Origin: GWC2-45-19 sp964358085
GTDB lineage: Bacteria > Patescibacteriota > Microgenomatia > CAZETR01 > Amesbacteraceae
Assembly (NCBI GenBank): GCA_964358085.1
Contig: CAYHNU010000008.1
Span: forward strand, 1 to 17,420
DNA: 17,420 nucleotides
Reading direction: 5' to 3'
In this document: piece after piece, positions 1 through 6,559 of the stretch
Layout: every line of letters begins with the position of its first letter
Numbering within the stretch: the first letter of the stretch is position 1
Made by a program: the position numbers and the translations under genes
The notes under the pieces: model-generated
What the model was told of the DNA's origin: nothing
Database searches by the model: none
The model's input: only the letters and a program-made list of their open reading frames with translations

Positions 1-512
1 TAAAAAATGGAGATTTTTCTTATAGCCTTTGCGCAAATTTTTTATCTGACGCTCCCAAAAAGAATTTTTCACCCTCAGACTATAATGGTTACAATCAAAA
101 ATACTCCAATTATAAAAAAGGCAGATATTGTTTTGAATACTCCGTAATAGACAAAGTTCTTTCCTATCCAACCCCCGTTTCCATCCCCACCCCTATCCCA
201 ACTCCTTCAATCGACTATTCCAAAAACGGAATCACTAATTTTACAAAAGACGGAGCACCTTACGTTCGAATTATAGGAGTTTTGATAGGATCCCCCAATC
301 AATTAAAATTTTCATTATCCACCCGAGACCAACAAAACAACAACCTTATTGTTACCATTATTTATGACGAGAACGTCATTTCTTTGGGAAAACAAAACCT
401 TCCTCTTTCTGTAAACAACTTTTTTGCTGGAGATAAGATTATGATTGAAAGTAATGTTATGAAGGGCCAAAATAATTACGAGGCCAAGTCGATCCAAAAC
501 CTATCTAGATAA
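1..512 (+). CDS. 3' part of a pilin-like or surface protein, partial at the window edge
   Basis: The frame is open from base 3 to the TAA at 510-512, about 169 residues, with no start inside the window that accounts for the upstream coding. The N-terminal part reads SYSLCANFLSDAP and later KKGRYCFEYSV, a paired-Cys pattern that I associate with type IV pilin-like or pseudopilin proteins of CPR bacteria. A Pro/Thr/Ser linker (PTPVSIPTPIPTPS) follows, and then a beta-rich C-terminal domain of about 90 residues that I do not recognise. A Pro-rich hinge before a beta domain suits an extracytoplasmic protein. The signal or pilin N-terminus would lie outside the window. It converges on the rpsK fragment, with the two stop codons one base apart. 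The sequence is AT-richer than the ribosomal genes. The family assignment is tentative. Confidence 0.6.
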   Translation, partial: KNGDFSYSLCANFLSDAPKKNFSPSDYNGYNQKYSNYKKGRYCFEYSVIDKVLSYPTPVSIPTPIPTPSIDYSKNGITNFTKDGAPYVRIIGVLIGSPNQLKFSLSTRDQQNNNLIVTIIYDENVISLGKQNLPLSVNNFFAGDKIMIESNVMKGQNNYEAKSIQNLSR

Positions 513-513
513 A

Positions 514-762
514 CTACACTCTCCTCTTTTTACTTGGTCTAGTTCCATTGTGTGGAACCGGAGTTACATCCGCGATCAGGTTTATTTTTAAACCGGCAGC
601 TTTCAAGGCCCGCAAAGCAGCGTCCCGTCCGGATCCGGGGCCCTTCAAATACACTTCCACTTCCTTAATTCCGGCCGCCACAGCTTTCCGGGCTGCCGCC
701 TCCACCGCCGTCGTAGCCGCATATGGAGTGAGATGAGTTGTTCCACCTCTTAGGTGGAACAT
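514..762 (-). pseudogene. 5'-truncated second copy of rpsK (S11 C-terminal two-thirds)
   Basis: Bases 514-729 encode the last 71 residues of ribosomal protein S11 plus a TAG stop, from TPYAATTAVEAA to PSKKRRV. They match the C-terminal part of the intact rpsK (1703-2044). By hand count the two are identical at 161 of 216 nucleotides (about 75%) but at 67 of 71 residues (about 94%). The codons for residues 1-42 are missing. Upstream of 729 the frame stays open for 11 unrelated residues (MFHLRGGTTHL) back to an ATG at 762. That ATG has AGGGGG 8 nt before it, so a short S11-like peptide could be made. Without the N-terminal half of the fold it is unlikely to be a working S11. The lack of stops or frameshifts shows the fragment is recent or still expressed. 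Confidence 0.88.
739..761. repeat. Perfect 10-bp inverted repeat at the edge of the rpsK fragment
   Basis: The arms TGTTCCACCT (739-748) and AGGTGGAACA (752-761) are perfectly complementary around a 3-nt loop (CTT). A bulge and three more pairs (AGT 736-738 with ACT 763-765) extend the stem. No run of T follows on either strand, so it is not a typical intrinsic terminator. It lies exactly where homology to rpsK stops (729), so it marks the junction of the duplicated segment. On the minus strand it begins at the ATG of the fragment's open frame. Confidence 0.75.
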
Positions 763-765
763 ACT

Positions 766-878
766 TAAATCCCCCTACGGTTGGAAAAGAAGGTTATCGG
801 CATCGAAATTTTAGATGCGAGCAAAGTTGTCCCAAATCTTTCATCGGGAAAGATAAAATTTACAACGTTTGCTCCCGC
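766..878. other. Non-coding spacer between the methyltransferase and the rpsK fragment
   Basis: I find no convincing gene here. A plus-strand frame runs through it but continues antisense into the methyltransferase and has no recognisable product. A weak imperfect hairpin (GCATC/GATGC around 800-820) is present. On the minus strand AGGGGG at 771-776 could serve as a ribosome binding site for the ATG at 762. I see no convincing promoter or terminator. Confidence 0.5.
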
Positions 879-1706
879 TTAATTTTTCCACCTAGCAAAG
901 ATGCCGGCTGGCAAGATGCGACCCCTAGAGGACTCTTTCACCCCCAGTTCTCCCTGCTCCACTTCTTTCCCCAAAACATCAGCTAGTAAATTTCCAAGGG
1001 CTACGCTGGATAAATCCGCCGTATAAGCGTTGATCAGGAAAAAAATTGGGGCGGGGGAGAGCAACTCTTTGCATGCCCGCACTAATTTTGGCAAATGCTC
1101 TTCCAATTTCCATACTTCTCCCGACGTCCCCCGGCCAAATCTGGGCGGATCCATAATTATTCCGTCGTACTTTGCTCCCCGTTTTATTTCCCTTTGCACA
1201 AATTTCAGCGCGTCATCGCAAATCCAGCGGATTTTATCTTTAGGTATTCCGGTTAGACTGGCGTTTTGCGCCGCCCAGCTCATAGCCGGTTTGGAGCTGT
1301 CTACGTGGGTCGCCTGGGCCCCGGCCAGTGCCGCCGCCATCGTCGCCCCACCCGTATATGCGAATAGATTAAGTACTGAGCACTTTTCTCTGAGTACTTC
1401 GCCAATCCAGCTCCAGTTGACCGCCTGTTCCGGAAACACCCCGGTATGTTTGAAGTCAGTAGGCCGCAGAGCAAACCGCAATTGACCATAAGTTACCTGC
1501 CACTTCTCCGGAGGCTTGGTTTTAAACTCCCATTTGTCGTTTCTAAATACCGCGTCTGCCTTAGTCCATAATCCTTGATTGCCTTTTCCCCAAATTATCC
1601 TCGGATCCGGCCGGACCATTACATACTGCCCCCATCTTTCTAATTTTTCTCCTTCACCCGTATCAATCAATTCATAATCCTGCCAATCCGCGGGGACGAG
1701 GATCAT
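879..1706 (-). CDS. Class I SAM-dependent methyltransferase, RlmI-like (COG1092 type)
   Basis: The product is 275 aa. The first 100 residues contain the pattern EKLERWGQYVMVRPDPRIIW and then HTGVFPEQAVNWSWI, typical of the RlmI-related methyltransferase family (PF10672 type). The Rossmann core follows: motif I NLFAYTGGATMAAALAGA near residue 115, an acidic residue in HVDSSKP that would bind the SAM ribose, and motif IV DPPRFGRG near residue 188. The C-terminus ILPAGIFARW is also family-like. There is no N-terminal PUA domain, unlike E. coli RlmI, so the target is not evident; an rRNA base is likely from family and context. The ATG overlaps the rpsK stop (ATGA), implying translational coupling. 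rpsD would be expected at this position, so the gene is an insertion. It is followed by the rpsK fragment. Confidence 0.85.
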   Translation of the reverse strand: MILVPADWQDYELIDTGEGEKLERWGQYVMVRPDPRIIWGKGNQGLWTKADAVFRNDKWEFKTKPPEKWQVTYGQLRFALRPTDFKHTGVFPEQAVNWSWIGEVLREKCSVLNLFAYTGGATMAAALAGAQATHVDSSKPAMSWAAQNASLTGIPKDKIRWICDDALKFVQREIKRGAKYDGIIMDPPRFGRGTSGEVWKLEEHLPKLVRACKELLSPAPIFFLINAYTADLSSVALGNLLADVLGKEVEQGELGVKESSRGRILPAGIFARWKN

Positions 1707-1918
1707 ACTCTGCGTTTCTTGCTGGGCCGGACTCCGTTATGCGGGACCGGAGTTACGTCGGCGATCAGATTCATTTTCAGCCCCGCTGCTTTTAGAGCCC
1801 TTAGGGCCGCATCTCGTCCGGATCCGGGGCCTTTCAAATAAACCTCCACTTCCTTAATTCCGGCAACGATTGCCTTTCTGGCCGCTGCCTCTACTGCTGT
1901 CGTAGCCGCGTAGGGAGT
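1703..1918 (-). repeat. Intact-copy partner of the duplicated rpsK 3' end
   Basis: This 3' part of the intact rpsK is the counterpart of 514-729, in direct orientation 1189 bp away. The longest exact stretches shared by the copies are about 17-20 bp, for example the one containing CGTCCGGATCCGGGGCC. The two stop codons differ: TGA here, overlapping the methyltransferase ATG, and TAG in the fragment. Confidence 0.85.
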
Positions 1919-2044
1919 AGCCCTCCGGGCGCCCTTAAATCCCGCCGCTCCCGCCGATCCCCAGGCAATAGTGTTCCCCGCCATATCCGTTATCGTCACT
2001 AAAGTGTTGTTAAAGGTGGCCGTAATAAAGGCTTTGCCTGTCAT
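1703..2044 (-). CDS. rpsK: 30S ribosomal protein S11
   Basis: S11 binds the 30S platform next to S18 and S21 and helps shape the mRNA exit region. The 113-aa product carries FITATFNNTLVTITD at the N-terminus and the very conserved VTPVPHNGVRPSKKRRV at the end. It starts about 15 residues later than E. coli S11 and lacks the basic N-terminal extension. Its ATG overlaps the rpsM stop by 4 nt (ATGA), so no longer start is needed. Its TGA stop overlaps the methyltransferase ATG. If the single-crossover scenario is right, this intact gene may be a hybrid of native 5' and incoming 3' sequence. Confidence 0.97.
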   Translation of the reverse strand: MTGKAFITATFNNTLVTITDMAGNTIAWGSAGAAGFKGARRATPYAATTAVEAAARKAIVAGIKEVEVYLKGPGSGRDAALRALKAAGLKMNLIADVTPVPHNGVRPSKKRRV

Positions 2045-2436
2045 TTCTTTTCCTCCTTGGTAGCCAAAGTCTCTTTCTTTAGCGCCCCGATGGTCATTCT
2101 CTTGCCCCTCTTAGTTCGGGCGTTGGTCCGAGTTCGCTGACCTCGGACCGGCAATCCCTTAACGTGCCGATGACCTCGGTACGACCCAATCTCTTTTAAC
2201 CTGGATATATTCTGCTGAATAGTTTTTCTCAAATCACCCTCCACTTTCACTTCGTCTATGCACTTTTGCAGTCTTGCCAACTCTTCTGCTGTTAAATCCT
2301 TGGTTCTTATATTTCCGTCCAATTTCGCTTTAGCCAAGATTTCTGCGGCGTTTGTCGGTCCGATGCCGTAAATATACCGCAAGGAAAACTCTATTTTTTT
2401 GTTTTCAGGTATATCTCGTCCGGCAATTCTGGGCAT
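2041..2436 (-). CDS. rpsM: 30S ribosomal protein S13
   Basis: S13 sits on the 30S head and forms bridges to the large subunit and contacts to P-site tRNA. The 131-aa product begins MPRIAGRDIPENKKIEFSL, has the helix-two-turn-helix motif YIYGIGPTNAAEIL, and carries the basic tail RGQRTRTNARTKRGKR. A Lys/Glu-rich extension of about 20 residues follows. The AAGGA in the end of rpmJ is a good ribosome binding site 5 nt before this ATG. Length and start agree with the family. Confidence 0.98.
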   Translation of the reverse strand: MPRIAGRDIPENKKIEFSLRYIYGIGPTNAAEILAKAKLDGNIRTKDLTAEELARLQKCIDEVKVEGDLRKTIQQNISRLKEIGSYRGHRHVKGLPVRGQRTRTNARTKRGKRMTIGALKKETLATKEEKK

Positions 2437-2438
2437 AT

Positions 2439-2552
2439 TTATCCTTGGCGTTGTTTATGCTTGGGGTTAATGCAAATTACAAATAGAACCCCTTTCCGCT
2501 TTACAATTTTGCAGTTTCTACACCTGGCCTTAATACTGGCTTGTACTTTCAT
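2439..2552 (-). CDS. rpmJ: 50S ribosomal protein L36, zinc-binding form
   Basis: A 37-codon gene encodes MKVQASIKARCRNCKIVKRK and ends VICINPKHKQRQG. The CxxC pair (residues 11 and 14), a third Cys and a His (in VICINPKH) form the standard L36 zinc ribbon (C-x2-C-x12-C-x4-H). It lies between infA and rpsM, its normal place, separated from rpsM by 2 nt. The AAGGA near its 3' end serves rpsM. L36 stabilises 23S rRNA near the base of the L7/L12 stalk. Confidence 0.95.
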   Translation of the reverse strand: MKVQASIKARCRNCKIVKRKGVLFVICINPKHKQRQG

Positions 2553-2557
2553 GCTTT

Positions 2558-2779
2558 TTATTTTAATTTATAAATAATTCTTCCCAGAGTTTCGTTTGGC
2601 CCTGCCATCGCTACTCTTACTTTGTCCCCCGGTAGCAGGCGAATCCAATGGATTCGCATTTTGCCGGCCAGGTGGCACAAGACGATTTTTTCCGAAGCCG
2701 CTAATTTGACCCGGAAAGAGGTATTGGGTAGATTTTCTACAACTTCTCCTTCTACCTCGAAAGTTAATGAGTTTGGCAT
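2558..2779 (-). CDS. infA: Translation initiation factor IF-1
   Basis: A 73-aa single OB-fold protein of the normal IF-1 length. It carries FEVEGEVVENLPNTSFRVKL, the IF-1 core ILCHLAGKMR-like segment (IVLCHLAGKMRIHWIRLLPGD in the sequence, split here as IVLCHLAGKMR and IHWIRLLPGD), and ends GRIIYKLK. IF-1 occupies the 30S A site during initiation. Its ATG lies 16 nt inside the end of map, and rpmJ follows after 5 nt. The map-infA-rpmJ-rpsM order is typical of bacteria. Confidence 0.96.
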   Translation of the reverse strand: MPNSLTFEVEGEVVENLPNTSFRVKLAASEKIVLCHLAGKMRIHWIRLLPGDKVRVAMAGPNETLGRIIYKLK

Positions 2780-3513
2780 GTTAAAACGATCGGACCGTGA
2801 CTGGTTATAGCCACGGTCTCTTCAAACAGCCCTGATATTTTACCATCAGCCGTGACTATTGTCCAACCATCATTGTTTTTGTACACTACCTCTGCGGAAC
2901 CGGCGTTATACATGATTTCGATGGCAATTATCATTCCCTCAAGAAGCTTTGGGCTGTGTTCATATTTATCTATTACAAAGCAGGGGATAGCCGGCTCTTC
3001 GTGTAACTTTCTCCCTACCCCATGCCCCGTCAATGCTCGTACCACATTGTACTTCGCCATCTCCACCGTTTTTTGCATGGCGGCAGAAATATCCGCCACT
3101 CGTTTACCCATTCTGGCTTGGGCGATAGCCCTCTTCAGTCCCATTCGACCCACCTCTAAGAATTTTTCTGGCCCCCCCACTGTTATCGAAGTATCGGTGT
3201 GCCACCCTTTATAAAATATACCCACGTCTATCCCCACTTTATCCCCTGCCTTAATTCTATAACTGTCAGGAATTCCATGTACTACCACGTCGTTAATATT
3301 GATACATGTCGCCCACCTGTAACCGGGGACCATCTTAAATGATGGTTTGCCCCCGGCTTGGGCGATCAATTTATCTGCCAATTTATCCAGTTCTATCGCG
3401 CTCACTCCTGGTTTTACGGCTCTGGCCACTTTGTCTCTTATCTCAGCCAACTTCGCTCCTCCTTCTGCCATAATGGCAATCTCTTTTTCGGTTTTAATTG
3501 TCAATTTAGTCAT
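2764..3513 (-). CDS. map: Type I methionine aminopeptidase
   Basis: Removes the initiator Met from nascent proteins at the ribosome exit. The 249-aa product has the pita-bread fold signatures: His in DVVVHGIP, the metal ligands Asp in VGIDVGI and Asp in WHTDTS, His in LTGHGVGR, Glu in IAIEIM and Glu in LFEETVAI. All five metal ligands and the substrate-binding His are present. There is no N-terminal zinc-finger or SH3-binding extension, so it is the short type Ia form. It overlaps adk by 4 nt (ATGA) and infA by 16 nt. Confidence 0.97.
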   Translation of the reverse strand: MTKLTIKTEKEIAIMAEGGAKLAEIRDKVARAVKPGVSAIELDKLADKLIAQAGGKPSFKMVPGYRWATCININDVVVHGIPDSYRIKAGDKVGIDVGIFYKGWHTDTSITVGGPEKFLEVGRMGLKRAIAQARMGKRVADISAAMQKTVEMAKYNVVRALTGHGVGRKLHEEPAIPCFVIDKYEHSPKLLEGMIIAIEIMYNAGSAEVVYKNNDGWTIVTADGKISGLFEETVAITSHGPIVLTCQTH

Positions 3514-4130
3514 TTAAGTCGGGACAGAATATCTTTGTGAATAATCTCAACGGACCTTTCTCCATCTATTTCTATTCCTATTCCTTCATCTTTAGCTTTT
3601 TCAAACACCGGATGAGTTTGGGCCCGGTAAATTTCCAGCCGTTTCTTAATCGCCTCCGGCTTGTCGTCCTCCCGCTGGATTAACTGATTATGATCGCAGG
3701 TAGGCGGTTCAGTTATTAAATTATAGACTTCTCCACAGACCGCACATTGTCTTCTTGCGGACAACCGCTTGACGGACTCGGATTCAGAGATTTCTATATC
3801 AATCGCGTGGTCGATTTTTTGCCCAAACCTGGCCAACATATCCTTTAGTTGTACATATTGAGCTACCGACCTGGGATATCCGTCAAAAACAGATCCTTGC
3901 TCTTTGTGTTTGTTAATAAAATCCCAAACGATTAACCGCACTAATTCGTCTGGCGCTAAATTACCGCTATTTAGAGCCACTTTTACCTCCTTAGAGTGTT
4001 GATTATCCGAATTGGCAATGCTCCGTAAAATTTTTCCCGCTTCAAAATGCTGCAATCCGAATTTCTTAATCAGCAACTCCGCCTGCGTTCCCTTTCCCGA
4101 TCCCTGTGGTCCCAACAAGATTATATTCAC
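3510..4130 (-). CDS. adk: Adenylate kinase
   Basis: Catalyses ATP + AMP to 2 ADP. The 206-aa product has the P-loop GPQGSGKGTQ at residues 7-16, an AMP-binding region with VFDGYPRS, and the LID with Arg in QREDDKPEAIKKRLEIY. The LID carries CAVC and then TCDH, a zinc-binding form like that of many Gram-positive enzymes, with the last ligands probably Cys plus Asp or His. The start is GTG in a GTGA overlap with the secY stop, so translation is coupled. The secY-adk-map order is standard. Confidence 0.96.
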   Translation of the reverse strand: MNIILLGPQGSGKGTQAELLIKKFGLQHFEAGKILRSIANSDNQHSKEVKVALNSGNLAPDELVRLIVWDFINKHKEQGSVFDGYPRSVAQYVQLKDMLARFGQKIDHAIDIEISESESVKRLSARRQCAVCGEVYNLITEPPTCDHNQLIQREDDKPEAIKKRLEIYRAQTHPVFEKAKDEGIGIEIDGERSVEIIHKDILSRLK

Positions 4131-5413
4131 AGCAAAAAACTATCGTAATTTCTAACAGACAATTGGGATTGCATAGATTTCACAGTTTCCAGAACGACCG
4201 AGACCACAATCAAAATTCCGGTCCCCCCCAAAGACAAAGTAGGAATTTTGAAGGCCACCTGAACAATGGCCGGCATAATAGCAATGGCCCCCAAAAATAC
4301 CGCCCCGGCCAAGGTTACCCGGTTCATAATCCCGTTTAAATAATTGGCCGTAGCTTCTCCGGGCCTGATTCCCGGTACGAACCCCCCGTATTTTTTGATT
4401 TCGTCCGCAATTTTCACCGGATTAAACACCACCGCTGTGTAAAAATAGGTAAACCCCACGACCAGGGCAAAATAAATTAAGTTGTACGCCCATCCGTTAG
4501 GCTGCATAAAGGCCAATACTGATCTGGCCGCCAGGGCCACCTGGGCGTTATTTACATTTTGTAAAAATTGTCCCACCAAAGAGGGGAGTAGCACCAGTGA
4601 AACGGCAAAAATAATCGGAATCACCCCCGCCTGATTTACCCGCAGCGGCAAATGCGTGGATTGTCCTCCATATACCTTACCCGCCCGGATGCGCCTGGCA
4701 TACTGGATTGGAATCTTGCGCGAGGCCTCATTCATAAACACCACCGCCGCCACCAGCACCAATCCCACTACCCCAAACACTCCTAAGTTCCCCAAAGATA
4801 ACGTTTCCAAAGTCACGGCCGTCTGACCTAGGGTCACCGGCAGCCGGCCCACGATTCCGGCAAAAATCAGCAGGGATACGCCGTTACCCACTCCATATTC
4901 AGAAATTAACTCTCCCAGCCACACCGCCAGCACCGTCCCGGCTGTCATGGTCACAATCAACGCTAAGAGTGATCCTAAGTTCAACTGCCCAATTACATTT
5001 TGCCCCCGCAGTAGCGAATACATCCCAAATCCTTGCAAAATCGCGATCGGCACCGTCAGCCACCGGGTATATTGGTTAATCATCTCCCGTCCGTATTCTC
5101 CCTCCTTGGACAGCTCTTCCAGCTTGGGAAAGACCATAGTCAATAGCTGCAAAATAATCGAAGCATTGATGTAAGGGCCCAATCCCAAGGCAATTAGCGA
5201 AAAGTTCGCCAGCGTCCCTCCGGAAAAAATATCCAATAGTCCTAATAGCTGCGATCCGGAAAACAAATTGGCCAGCGCTTGCCGGTCAATTCCTGCCACT
5301 GGAATGTGGGCCAGCAGTCGATAGATAAGTAGTATCGCTGCCGTAAACAGCAGTTTCCGGCGTATCTCCGGCGTTCCCCAAATTTGCCGCAGGCTAGTCA
5401 GTAGTTTATCCAT
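4127..5413 (-). CDS. secY: Preprotein translocase subunit SecY
   Basis: The central channel subunit of the Sec translocon in the inner membrane. The 428-aa product has about ten hydrophobic segments. Family marks include the amphipathic start followed by LLFTAAILLIYRLLAHIPVAG, the plug and TM2b region with GLGPYINASIILQLLTM, YGVGNGVSLLIFAG, the cytosolic C4 loop ARRIRAGKVYGGQ and the C5 loop KKYGGFVPGIRPGEAT that contacts the ribosome or SecA. It overlaps rplO by 8 nt and adk by 4 nt. Length and topology are normal. Confidence 0.97.
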   Translation of the reverse strand: MDKLLTSLRQIWGTPEIRRKLLFTAAILLIYRLLAHIPVAGIDRQALANLFSGSQLLGLLDIFSGGTLANFSLIALGLGPYINASIILQLLTMVFPKLEELSKEGEYGREMINQYTRWLTVPIAILQGFGMYSLLRGQNVIGQLNLGSLLALIVTMTAGTVLAVWLGELISEYGVGNGVSLLIFAGIVGRLPVTLGQTAVTLETLSLGNLGVFGVVGLVLVAAVVFMNEASRKIPIQYARRIRAGKVYGGQSTHLPLRVNQAGVIPIIFAVSLVLLPSLVGQFLQNVNNAQVALAARSVLAFMQPNGWAYNLIYFALVVGFTYFYTAVVFNPVKIADEIKKYGGFVPGIRPGEATANYLNGIMNRVTLAGAVFLGAIAIMPAIVQVAFKIPTLSLGGTGILIVVSVVLETVKSMQSQLSVRNYDSFLL

Positions 5414-5825
5414 TCGCCTTTAATTTTACCACTCTCGCCGAAGCTGGTACTTTGATGACCAGAGCTTGCTTAGCTTCACCCCCGCTGAGAATCTTGACTC
5501 GTTTCGTCCCTTTCTTCAATAGCCCCTTTTTAATCAAGCTCTCCAGGGTCACTTCGAACTTGGCTGGCAGATCAGCCAAGTCTCCCAGGTGCAAAATAAC
5601 CTGTCCCGTTTTGGCTTTAAATTTGCCTTTACCGCGTAGCATCGGAATACGCTTCACTAAAGATTTTTTAGTTTTGGTTCCCTCGTATAAAATCGGCACT
5701 TTTCCTCTGGCTTTTTGCCCCTTCGTGCCTCGCCCTGCTGTATGGCTGCCTTTGCCAGATCCCATACCCCGCCCCACTCTCTTTTTGGGCCTAGTAATTA
5801 TTTTTGGTAATTTATTTATATCCAT
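5406..5825 (-). CDS. rplO: 50S ribosomal protein L15
   Basis: A late-assembly protein at the core of the 50S subunit. The 139-aa product has the conserved glycine and basic N-terminal stretch GRGMGSGKGSHTAGRGTKGQ and a folded C-terminal domain ending in VIKVPASARVVKLKANG. The gene is preceded by a 23-nt AT-rich gap after rpsE with no clear Shine-Dalgarno. In most bacteria rpmD (L30) sits in that gap; here there is no room for it. It overlaps secY by 8 nt. Confidence 0.96.
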   Translation of the reverse strand: MDINKLPKIITRPKKRVGRGMGSGKGSHTAGRGTKGQKARGKVPILYEGTKTKKSLVKRIPMLRGKGKFKAKTGQVILHLGDLADLPAKFEVTLESLIKKGLLKKGTKRVKILSGGEAKQALVIKVPASARVVKLKANG

Positions 5826-5848
5826 AATTAGATCAATTAGAAATTAGA

Positions 5849-6322
5849 TTAATTTAGCGGTTTCAACCGCTTTAAGGCCTCAAATGCCGCGTATACATTA
5901 GACGCCTTGTTATTTGTTCCTAGGATTTTACTCACAATATCCCGGATTCCCGCCGCTTCCACTACTGCCCGCACCGGCCCGCCAGCGATTACTCCAGTTC
6001 CGTCCGGAGCTGGCTTCATAATCACCTGGGCCGCTCCTACTTTAACTCGGACTTCATGGGGAATGGTCCGGCCTTTCAAGGGAACGGTAATCAGGTGTTT
6101 TTGGGCGTACGAGCTGGCTTTACGCATAGCCGAAGTCACATCTGCCGCTTTTCCGAGGCCCACCCCCACCTGGCCTTTTTTATTCCCCACCACTACTAGC
6201 ACCGAAAAGCTGGCGCGATTCCCGCCTTTGGTTTTTTTGGACACCCGGTTCACCTGCACCGTTTTTTCGTCAAACTCCCGCGGCTCAGCGCTAAATTGTC
6301 CCGTTCTTACAAATGGTCTCAA
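5849..6322 (-). CDS. rpsE: 30S ribosomal protein S5, TTG start
   Basis: S5 lines the mRNA entry channel and influences decoding accuracy. The 157-aa product has the dsRBD-like N-terminal domain (EFDEKTVQVNRV, SFSVLVVVGNKKGQVGVGLG) and the C-terminal domain with GTGVIAGGPVRAVVEAAGI. The start is most simply TTG at 6322-6320, overlapping the rplR TGA stop (TTGA). An AGGGGGG ribosome binding site 8 nt upstream supports it. No ATG lies between this point and the conserved region. Length is close to the family norm (about 160-170). Confidence 0.95.
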   Translation of the reverse strand: MRPFVRTGQFSAEPREFDEKTVQVNRVSKKTKGGNRASFSVLVVVGNKKGQVGVGLGKAADVTSAMRKASSYAQKHLITVPLKGRTIPHEVRVKVGAAQVIMKPAPDGTGVIAGGPVRAVVEAAGIRDIVSKILGTNNKASNVYAAFEALKRLKPLN

Positions 6323-6558
6323 AACGCTAACCCCCCTTCTCTGGCGGCCTCTGCCAAAATCTTGACCTGGCCATGATATCGATATCTTCCTCGGTCAAAA
6401 GCAATTTTTTTCACTCCCGCTTTTACCGCCCTTTGGGCTATCAACTTACCCACCTCTTGGGGATTCTTTCCATGCGCCTCTGCGAGAGTTACACCTCTAG
6501 CATCGTCAACCGCTTGAGCGTAAATATATTTATTGGATCTAAAAATAGTTAGTCTCAT
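6319..6558 (-). CDS. rplR: 50S ribosomal protein L18, strongly shortened
   Basis: L18 helps bind 5S rRNA to the central protuberance together with L5. The product is only 79 aa against about 117-120 usually. The strand beginning RLTIFRSNKYIYAQ and the end FDRGRYRYHGQVKILAEAAR are clearly L18. The basic N-terminal tail of about 25 residues is missing, and the middle (after DDARGVTLAEA) is about 12-15 residues shorter. The ATG at 6558 follows the rplF stop by 1 nt. The same frame stays open upstream within rplF, but I see no L18-like basic tail there. Overlaps the rpsE start by 4 nt. Confidence 0.93.
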   Translation of the reverse strand: MRLTIFRSNKYIYAQAVDDARGVTLAEAHGKNPQEVGKLIAQRAVKAGVKKIAFDRGRYRYHGQVKILAEAAREGGLAF

Positions 6559-6559
6559 A

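Noticed and set aside
868..876. Shared 9-mer TTGCTCCCG in the spacers of both inserted segments (also near 13170)
   Set aside because: A 9-bp match between two spacers of this size is too short to support a common recognition site.
738..986. Plus-strand 82-codon frame beginning in the hairpin
   Set aside because: It runs antisense into the methyltransferase gene, has no recognisable product, and its start is a by-product of the inverted repeat.
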